Shown here: positions 58,063-64,000 of the stretch, piece by piece
Numbering within the stretch: the first letter of the stretch is position 1
Layout of the letters: each line of letters starts with the position of its first letter
From: Fusobacterium varium
GTDB taxonomy: Bacteria; Fusobacteriota; Fusobacteriia; Fusobacteriales; Fusobacteriaceae
NCBI GenBank assembly: GCA_900637705.1
Contig: LR134390.1
Span: 1,426,001 to 1,490,000, forward strand
DNA length: 64,000 nucleotides
Direction: 5' to 3'
Notes under the pieces: model-generated
Database searches by the model: none
What the model was told of the DNA's origin: nothing
The model's input: only the letters and a program-made list of their open reading frames with translations
Made by a program: the position numbers and the translations under genes

Positions 58063-59423
58063 AGTTTTTTCCCCTTTATTTATAAGACTTTCTTCAATAC
58101 TTACCATTAAATTAAACATGTCATATGCAGGATATTTATTTTCATTTTTAAATAGATAATTTTTTATTAATTCCAAAAATATATTTTCACAACTCTTAAA
58201 AAAAGCATTTAGCTCTCCTTTATAAATCAATTTAAAAAATGTTTCTTTATATTGATTTACTATATTTTTTACTCTTTCATCATATATTTTCAAATCTTTT
58301 GAATTCTCAAAAATTATTCCATAAAGTTTTCCATTGAATAAAAGGTTATTCAATTTTGCAGCTAATTCAGAATTCTTTTTATTGAACTTCCATATTCTAA
58401 TTTCCCCTTATCTCCATTTCCTAAACAATCCAATATTTTTATTTCAGGATAAATTTCAGCTCTATAATCTGAAATAATTTCATACCTCTCTACTGCACTT
58501 TCACTTTTATCTTTTCTTATTCTCAAGTAGTATCCAGTAAAATTATTGTCTAAAAATTCACTATCTTTCAAAGGAATTATTTCTTTTTTATCAGGTGAAA
58601 TATATATATTTCTTTTTCCTGAATTTGACATATTATAGAGATAATCAAAAAATTTCTTCTGCTCAAATACTTCTTCTTCATTCAATAAATAAGGAACAGT
58701 ATATTTCTTTTTCCTTGTTTTATTTTCTAAATATGGTTTTTTAGAATTTAAATTAAGGTTATTATTTGGTAATCCATAAGTTTCATTATCTATTATTACA
58801 TTATAATCTATACTGTTGTATATATTAGGAATAATATATCTCTCACTTTCTTTCTTATATTCTTTTATATCTTCATCAAAGAATATCTTGATATATTCCT
58901 TCCCAGCTTTTATTTCTTCTTTTATTTTATAGAGATTTGTTTTAATCCATTCTTGATTTTTTTGGATCTTTTCCTCTGAAGGTTTTCCTAATTTTTCTTC
59001 TAGTTGTGTATATACCCTTTTCTTTTCTCCTTTATCATATTTAAGAAATGGATTTTTTAAAATTTCATAATACTTTTCCATGCTTTCTTCTAGTTCTTTT
59101 TTCTTTTCACTTAGAACATTATTTTTAACAAAAAAAGATAAATAATTATTAGAATGGATTTGTTTCTTTCCATCAATTGGCTTATTCATATCCAACAATC
59201 TGCTTAAATAATCTCTTTCAGCTAAATATTCATAATCTTCTATAGTTCTTCTATTTAAATTCTCTTCTGATTTTTTTCTTCTTTCTATTTTTATATGACT
59301 ATAACTTCCATCACTTTTAACTATAAAATAATCTCCTGGTTCCAATTCATAGCTATCTGTTATAAATCTTTCTCCTTTTTGGTTGTATATCTCAGTAAAG
59401 ATTTCAACGCATTCTCGTAACAA
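57619..59423 (-). CDS. cas8b: CRISPR-associated protein Cas8b (Csh1), frameshifted
   Basis: Restored length 601 residues, normal for the Csh1/TM1802 large subunit of type I-B Cascade. Part one (353 residues) ends 'LEYGSSIKRILN'; part two begins in another frame. One more A in the A5 run (58376-58380) joins 'YGSSIKKNSELAAKLNNLLF'. The gene starts with TTG after GGAGGTGAGATTAT. It recognises the PAM and forms the Cascade body. The C-terminal half probably also yields Cas11b. Identification rests on position between cas6 and cas7, size and general similarity. Confidence 0.86.
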
Positions 59424-59441
59424 ATAATCTCACCTCCTCCA

Positions 59442-60137
59442 TTATACCCATCTCGGGTTCATGTAAGAAAATCCTCTCGCATTCATCTCACCTAAACCTA
59501 CACTCAGGCACAAAAAAGCTAACTTTTGAGCAGTTTCATTCTTTGCAATTCCTAGAGTAAGTTTATCCCCAAGCAGATTAATATTCTTATATTTTACTTT
59601 CACTGGAACTTTATTTTTAAATTCAATAAAATTAAATAAATCAATATTTTCATCTATTTTTTCATTAAAAATAGAATTATATTTTTTTATTATATTTAAC
59701 TTTAATCTATTTTCATATTCTTCCAGTGTAATATTTTCTCTCCAATAACCATTTTCTGTTTTAATTATTGTAGGTGTAACAGAAACAAGCTTATCAATAT
59801 ATCTGTATTTTATCTCTTTTTCTTTTATTATCAGCCCTTTTAATTCTTTTGTTATATTGTCTTTCAAATATTTCATAAAATGCTCTTTCAATTCCTTAGA
59901 GATAGTTCGTATCTGAACTGTATATATTTCTCCAGCATTGTATTTTTGGGCATTGACTTTTACCGGATAGAAAGAATTAAAACAATATTCTTTTACTTTT
60001 TTATCTTTATGATATTTTTTCCAATATTCACTCTTATCAAAAGTAGAATCTATGAGAGCTGCTATTTTTTCTATAGCACTATGTGATTCTATATCTTCCA
60101 ATAAAAAAACTTTTAATTCTAAAACCCAACTTTCCAT
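59442..60137 (-). CDS. cas6: CRISPR repeat endoribonuclease Cas6
   Basis: A 231-residue Cas6 with the C-terminal glycine-rich loop 'GLGEMNARGFSYMN'. It cuts the array transcript in the repeats to make crRNAs. As the first cas gene it follows AGGAGGGATGAA; a TATAAT at 60168-60173 is a possible -10, but the -35 is weak. It must process repeats with both tetraloop forms if both arrays are used. Confidence 0.93.
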   Translation of the reverse strand: MESWVLELKVFLLEDIESHSAIEKIAALIDSTFDKSEYWKKYHKDKKVKEYCFNSFYPVKVNAQKYNAGEIYTVQIRTISKELKEHFMKYLKDNITKELKGLIIKEKEIKYRYIDKLVSVTPTIIKTENGYWRENITLEEYENRLKLNIIKKYNSIFNEKIDENIDLFNFIEFKNKVPVKVKYKNINLLGDKLTLGIAKNETAQKLAFLCLSVGLGEMNARGFSYMNPRWV

Positions 60138-60264
60138 TTCATCCCTCCTTTTTAATACTTAATATTAATTATACCTCATTTTTTAATAAATAATAGTCAT
60201 TAATTTAAAATTTTTAATTTTTTAAAAGAATTTTTTTATTTAGATTATCATCTCCTATCATTTT

Positions 60265-61072
60265 AAAATTTTTATTATAAGTTACTATTCAACTGTAAAA
60301 TCAATCATATAAAGACTCTCGACTTTGCTATTTAAAAACTACCAAGTTACTATTCAACTTTGATAAGAGGAGAGAGAGCTATTTTTTAAATATATTTAAA
60401 AACTACCAAGTTACTATTCAACCAGGTGAACATTTTGATAAAGTTTATGAGGAATACAAATTTAAAAACTACCAAGTTACTATTCAACAATGACTATAGG
60501 TTCTATATAAACTTAAAATTTTAAATTTAAAAACTACCAAGTTACTATTCAACTGGAATAAAAGGAAGTATGGCTGGAACATCTTTAAAATTTAAAAACT
60601 ACCAAGTTACTATTCAACTTTTTTAAGTGCATTTTAAGTGCAAAAATATAAAGAATTTAAAAACTACCAAGTTACTATTCAACTTTTTTAAGTGCATTTT
60701 AAGTGCAAAAATATAAAGAATTTAAAAACTACCAAGTTACTATTCAACAGAAACAATTCATCTATTTTTTCACTTTTATTAGAATTTAAAAACTACCAAG
60801 TTACTATTCAACAGAAACAATTCATCTATTTTTTCACTTTTATTAGAATTTAAAAACTACCAAGTTACTATTCAACTATTTACACTAATTTTTAAATTTA
60901 TCAAAATATTTTATTTAAAAACTACCAAGTTACTATTCAACAGGAAAACAACAAGAGCTTTTAAAAGAAGCTTTTTTAATTTAAAAACTACCAAGTTACT
61001 ATTCAACTGTTAGTTTTGCTTTTAATGTAGGAACTAAAGCATTATTTAAAAACTACCAAGTTACTATTCAAC
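60265..61072 (-). CRISPR. CRISPR array B, 13 repeats (TGGT-loop type), leader on the right
   Basis: Thirteen 29-bp repeats, minus strand GTTGAATAGTAACTTGGTAG then TTTTTAAAT, with 12 spacers of 35-37 bp. The leftmost copy (60265-60293) keeps only the last 15 bases, a sign of the leader-distal end. Two spacers are duplicated side by side (TTTTTTAAGTGCATTTTAAG... at repeats 6-8; AGAAACAATTCATC... at repeats 8-10). Repeats equal those of array A outside the loop. It lies directly upstream of cas6. Confidence 0.97.
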
Positions 61073-61245
61073 CCTCATCAAACTAAACTTCATTTTTTAT
61101 TTTTTCATCTTTAAACCATAATTTTACCAAAATTTTATCTTTATTTTTCCAAGTTCATCAAAATTTTTATCAAACAACTTTTTCTTTCTCAATTTACTTT
61201 GAAATCTAGCTTAGAAAAAATTGTACTATTTTTTACTTGGAAAAT
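61073..61245 (-). promoter_or_regulatory. leader of CRISPR array B
   Basis: Homologous to the leader of array A in the same position (CTCATCAAA start, TTTTTCCAAG, AATTTTTATCAAA, TTTCTTTCTCAAT, and ACTTGGAAA near the far end). It abuts the 3' end of an unknown membrane-protein gene. Confidence 0.8.
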
Positions 61246-61869
61246 TTATTTAGTTTCTAAATCTACTAAATTTATTCCATAAAAAATTCCAAGTGATCCT
61301 TTTTTTATGTTAATATTCATACTCTTTTTTCCCAAATACTTATCATAAAACTCCTTTTCTATAAGGAATTTTACCTCTTCTCCATTTACATCAGCAATTA
61401 AATAATAAAAATTAATATAATATTTGCTTCCAGGTTTTTTAAAATATCTTTTCTGATCTATAATCATTTTTATAATCTTATATTCTTTTTGCTCTCCTTT
61501 ACTTCCTATTCTATTTATAAAAAACTTTATTCTCATATAAATATACTTAGCAATAAAACTTCCCAGCCACATTCCTATACAAAATGATATTGTTCCTTTT
61601 AATGCAATTACTTCCTTTGTTGATACAACTTCACCTTGTAGATAATATTGGCAATAAAATATAAATGCTGAAAGTAAAAGACCAATTACAATTGGAGAAA
61701 ATCTCCCTATTCTATCCTCGAACATAACTACTTTCCATGTAGAAAAATATATCATTATTGGAATTATCATCAAAGCAAAATAATAATGATGATTAAGTCC
61801 TAATAATAAAAATAGTAATAAAAAACAAATTGAAATATTTTTTACAGTTTTTTCTGAAAAGTTTTTCAT
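61246..61869 (-). CDS. unknown membrane protein
   Basis: A 207-residue protein with four predicted helices in the N-terminal 130 residues (around 10-25, 28-45, 58-75 and 90-112) and a soluble, basic C-terminal domain ('KIIKMIIDQKRYFKKPGSKY'). No family is recognised. Its start overlaps the queH stop as ATGA, so it is co-translated with queH, and its end lies at the outer edge of the array B leader. A link to CRISPR function is possible but unsupported. Confidence 0.75.
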   Translation of the reverse strand: MKNFSEKTVKNISICFLLLFLLLGLNHHYYFALMIIPIMIYFSTWKVVMFEDRIGRFSPIVIGLLLSAFIFYCQYYLQGEVVSTKEVIALKGTISFCIGMWLGSFIAKYIYMRIKFFINRIGSKGEQKEYKIIKMIIDQKRYFKKPGSKYYINFYYLIADVNGEEVKFLIEKEFYDKYLGKKSMNINIKKGSLGIFYGINLVDLETK

Positions 61870-62522
61870 CTTTCCCCTCCATTATTTTCTCTCTTTTCTT
61901 TTTCATTTTTTTCTCTTTCTAACTTAGAAAATATACAGCCACAATAATCTTGTCTATATAATTCATATTCTTTTGAAATCTCGATAGATTTTAAATACCT
62001 GCTTTTCTTTTTAAAATCTCCATTAAGAAATTTTATTCCGTATTCTTTTTCAAGTTCCTCACCAATTTCATTTATCCACTGTGCGTTTTTCATTGGACTT
62101 ATACTCAATACTGTTGTAAAGTATTCATATCCATCTTCTTTAGCTTTTTTTGCAGTTTCTTCAAGACGGATTCTATAACATTGATGGCATCTTTTCCCAC
62201 CTTCTTTTTCATTTTCCAGCCCTTTTATACTTTGAAAGAAGTCAATTTCAGAATTATATCTTCCTTCAATTACATTTATTTGATATCCTCTTTTCTTATG
62301 ATATTCTTTTTGTTCTTCTAGCCTTTTCATATATTCTTCTTGAAAAGTTATATTAGGATTAAAAAAATATACTGTTATTTCAAAATACTCCTGTAAAAAT
62401 TCTAAAATTGCAGAACTACATGGTGCACAGCAGGAATGAAGAAGAAGCTTTGGTTTAATTTTATTTTTTTCTATTTCTTCCAACTGTTTTTCCATTACCA
62501 AATCATAGTTAATTTTCATCAT
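61866..62522 (-). CDS. queH: epoxyqueuosine reductase QueH
   Basis: A 218-residue QueH (DUF208). Cysteine motifs for the Fe-S cluster and metal are 'LLLHSCCAPCSSAIL', 'RCHQCYRIRLEE' and 'YRQDYCGCIFSKLE'. It reduces epoxyqueuosine in tRNA to queuosine. Species with QueH usually lack QueG, as in Fusobacterium and Clostridia. The start at 62522 follows GGAGGTTAAA. It overlaps the membrane-protein gene by 4 bp. Confidence 0.95.
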   Translation of the reverse strand: MMKINYDLVMEKQLEEIEKNKIKPKLLLHSCCAPCSSAILEFLQEYFEITVYFFNPNITFQEEYMKRLEEQKEYHKKRGYQINVIEGRYNSEIDFFQSIKGLENEKEGGKRCHQCYRIRLEETAKKAKEDGYEYFTTVLSISPMKNAQWINEIGEELEKEYGIKFLNGDFKKKSRYLKSIEISKEYELYRQDYCGCIFSKLEREKNEKEKRENNGGER

Positions 62523-62600
62523 TTTAACCTCCAACATTGATTATATCATAGGTTTAATTTTTATCAAAATAAGTTTCTCAACATAAAAATGGAAGAGAGT

Positions 62601-63029
62601 TCATCTCCTCCACTCCATTAAATGTTCCTTTTCTCTTGTTTTTTTATCAATTTCAGTATTTAATATTTTAAACCCTGATTTGAGATAAAATTTCATTGCT
62701 CTTTCATTTTTATCATATACTGTAAGCTGTAATTTATCATTCCTTTCTTTTAAAAAGTCTAAAATTACACTTCCAATTCCCTCTCTCTGACTATCTACTC
62801 TTATAAATAATCCACCTATAAATATATTTTCTATCAAACTTACAAAACCTTTTATTTCTCCATCTTCTTCATACACATAAGTATCTGAATTAGGCAGATA
62901 ATTGTTTTTCACATTATCATAATTTTCCAACCAATAGCTATCAGGAATAAAATTTTGAGCTTCAATTGTTGAATCCTTCCATAATTCCATAACTATATCA
63001 ATATCATCATTTTTTAGATTTCTAATCAT
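62601..63029 (-). CDS. GNAT-family N-acetyltransferase
   Basis: A 142-residue GNAT protein; acetyl-CoA loop 'RVDSQREGIGSVILDFLKER' (Q/RxxG) and C-terminal 'VYDKNERAMKFYLKSGFKIL'. The N-terminus 'DIDIVMELWKDSTIEAQNFI' resembles the PhnO/YjaB-like group. Substrate unknown. Its start overlaps the preceding small gene by 8 bp. Confidence 0.9.
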   Translation of the reverse strand: MIRNLKNDDIDIVMELWKDSTIEAQNFIPDSYWLENYDNVKNNYLPNSDTYVYEEDGEIKGFVSLIENIFIGGLFIRVDSQREGIGSVILDFLKERNDKLQLTVYDKNERAMKFYLKSGFKILNTEIDKKTREKEHLMEWRR

Positions 63030-63189
63030 TTTTCTTCCTTTTTAATTTTTTTAATTCTTCCATTTGGACAGTTAATCTCTTATATTTTTTGAGCAGAGCA
63101 TTTCTTTCTGGTTCATAATCACATTCATGTAATTCCTCTTTCAGTTCATCAATCATCTTTTCCAGCTTTTCAATTTCTCCATTACTCAT
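63022..63189 (-). CDS. small coiled-coil protein, unknown function
   Basis: A 55-residue charged protein with heptad spacing along almost all its length ('IEKLEKMIDELKEELHE', 'KKYKRLTVQMEELKKLKRKK'). ATG at 63189 is preceded by GGGAGATGATGAAAAA; a GTG at 63207 is an alternative start. No family recognised. It overlaps the GNAT gene and probably shares its mRNA. Confidence 0.65.
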   Translation of the reverse strand: MSNGEIEKLEKMIDELKEELHECDYEPERNALLKKYKRLTVQMEELKKLKRKKND

Positions 63190-63276
63190 TTTTTCATCAT
63201 CTCCCACAAGATTATTTATCCTAATATCTTATATACCTTTTGAAAGACAAAAAATCAATAGCTTTTTTCTTTAAAT

Positions 63277-63621
63277 TTATTTTAATTTTTCTGTCCAATT
63301 TTTCCAAACTTCTGGTTGATACCCCAATGTTATTTCATTTTTAAATCTTCCAATAGGACTTTTAAATAAAACTGGGTTTTCCAACAAAGTTTCTTCTAAA
63401 TTAAATACCATATACTGAAGATTTCTTTTTTTATAATCCATTCCTTCTGTATCAATCAACTCTTCAAGAGGGTACTTGCTGCATATACTTTTTAATTCTC
63501 CCTTAGATGGAGCTTTTTCTTTTAAGTCAATAAATTGGATTTTTATCCCTCTTTCTTTAAAGAATCTTTCAGCCTTCTTTGAACCATTACAATTCTTTTT
63601 TCCAAAAATCTGTATTATTAT
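63277..63621 (-). CDS. ArsC/Spx-like thioredoxin-fold protein, no standard start codon
   Basis: About 115 residues with 'QIFGKKNCNGSKKAERFF', the reductase-family Cys in the usual position, and the C-terminal 'NPVLFKSPIGRFKNEITLGY' typical of ArsC-like proteins. The ribosome site GGAGGAG (63628-63634) is followed by ATT AAA ATA ATA ATA CAG; no ATG, GTG or TTG exists between the upstream stop (TAG of the SbcC-like gene) and the conserved Q-I-F-G. An ATA stands where ATG is expected. Either a rare AUA/AUU start or a mutated start. Confidence 0.7.
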   Translation of the reverse strand: MIIQIFGKKNCNGSKKAERFFKERGIKIQFIDLKEKAPSKGELKSICSKYPLEELIDTEGMDYKKRNLQYMVFNLEETLLENPVLFKSPIGRFKNEITLGYQPEVWKNWTEKLK

Positions 63622-63633
63622 TTTAATCTCCTC

Positions 63634-64000
63634 CTATAGTTCTATTACCTTCTGTGCCATTTCTCTAAAAGTATCATCATGAGTCACTATTATACTTTGT
63701 TCCAGATTTTTCAATATCTCTCCAATTGAGTCAGCTAAACTTCTTCTTCTTTCTGTATCAAGATTATTAGTAGGTTCATCAAATATTGAAAATTTACTTT
63801 CTGTAAACAGTTCACTCATTGCTCCTCTTATAGAAATTGCTACTGCAACCTGTTCTCCCCCTGAAAGCTGCTCAAATTTCAATTCTCCCCTGTCCCCATC
63901 TAAAAACACAACATATTTATTTTTATCTTCATTAGACCAGACTATCTTTTCTCCTCTTCCAGTTATTTTTCTAAAATTCTCAGTTGCGAGTATTTCTATC
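63634..64000 (-). CDS. SbcC/Rad50-like ATPase, C-terminus (partial)
   Basis: The open frame runs past the right edge; about 120 C-terminal residues are present. The ABC signature 'LSGGEQVAVAISIRGAMSEL' and Walker B 'FSIFDEPTNNLD' followed by 'IIVTHDDTFREMA' show the C-terminal lobe of a Rad50/SbcC-type double-strand-break repair nuclease subunit. It could instead be a related SMC-like ATPase; the rest of the gene would decide. Confidence 0.8.
   Translation of the reverse strand, partial: IEILATENFRKITGRGEKIVWSNEDKNKYVVFLDGDRGELKFEQLSGGEQVAVAISIRGAMSELFTESKFSIFDEPTNNLDTERRRSLADSIGEILKNLEQSIIVTHDDTFREMAQKVIEL

Noticed and set aside
57619-58353. Second half of cas8b as a separate gene with a start at 58353
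   Set aside because: The start would be TTG without a ribosome site, and the same frame continues upstream as coding sequence to the A-run break.

Overview
The window is AT-rich DNA from a diderm anaerobe and most likely a Fusobacterium of the varium/ulcerans/mortiferum type. This rests on the very low GC and AGA/ATA-rich codon use, a TolC-type outer-membrane efflux partner, QueH instead of QueG, amino-acid and peptide uptake genes, and a Fusobacterium-like type I-B CRISPR locus. The species is inferred; no rRNA or tRNA gene was seen.

Layout. 1-8 kb: start of nagB with an RpiR regulator, a YhcC-type radical SAM protein, an EamA exporter, a ComB-like phosphatase, a polar amino-acid ABC operon behind an attenuator-like leader, and divergent asnA. 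8-13 kb: AEC transporter, MATE pump with a divergent MerR regulator, isoaspartyl dipeptidase, DUF1232 protein and a MITE-like element. 13-19 kb: methyltransferase, a complete branched-chain amino-acid ABC operon (livJ-H-M-G-F) and a 46-residue membrane protein not previously obvious as an ORF. 19-25 kb: GNAT, MORN lipoprotein, TSCPD protein, CmpB-like membrane protein, a decayed CRISPR array, then peptide-binding lipoprotein plus M42 aminopeptidase. 25-30 kb: galactitol-type PTS with class II aldolase and its PRD regulator. 30-39 kb: GNAT, MORN protein, a TolC/MFP/RND efflux operon, and a GDSL-HD fusion. 39-45.5 kb: aspartate-to-threonine pathway (asd, lysC, hom divergent from thrC, thrB, ACT protein). 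45.5-61.2 kb: CRISPR territory. 61-64 kb: membrane protein, queH, GNAT, an ArsC-like gene and the C-terminus of an SbcC-like ATPase.

The CRISPR region is the most unusual part. A type I-B operon (cas6-cas8b-cas7-cas5-cas3-cas4-cas1-cas2, minus strand) lies between two arrays (25 and 13 repeats) that have homologous leaders. Their 29-bp repeats differ only inside the predicted hairpin tetraloop. Two decayed relics of the same repeat lie further left in the opposite orientation. One of them has become a 65-bp tandem satellite in which a single repeat-spacer unit is copied and both loop types are mixed. A transposase-derived protein without a clear DDE core and a 26-bp palindrome sit beside the main array. 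An internal start within cas8b predicts a separate Cas11b subunit. cas1 and cas2 are separated by a 148-bp tandem duplication.

Caution about the sequence. Eleven single-base deletions, all in homopolymer runs, break ten otherwise normal genes, including cas3, cas8b, hom and the RND pump. Adding one base to each run restores a full-length protein every time. The simplest reading is homopolymer under-calling in the assembly, so these genes should not be called dead without re-sequencing. Coordinates of such genes are given for the whole restored locus.
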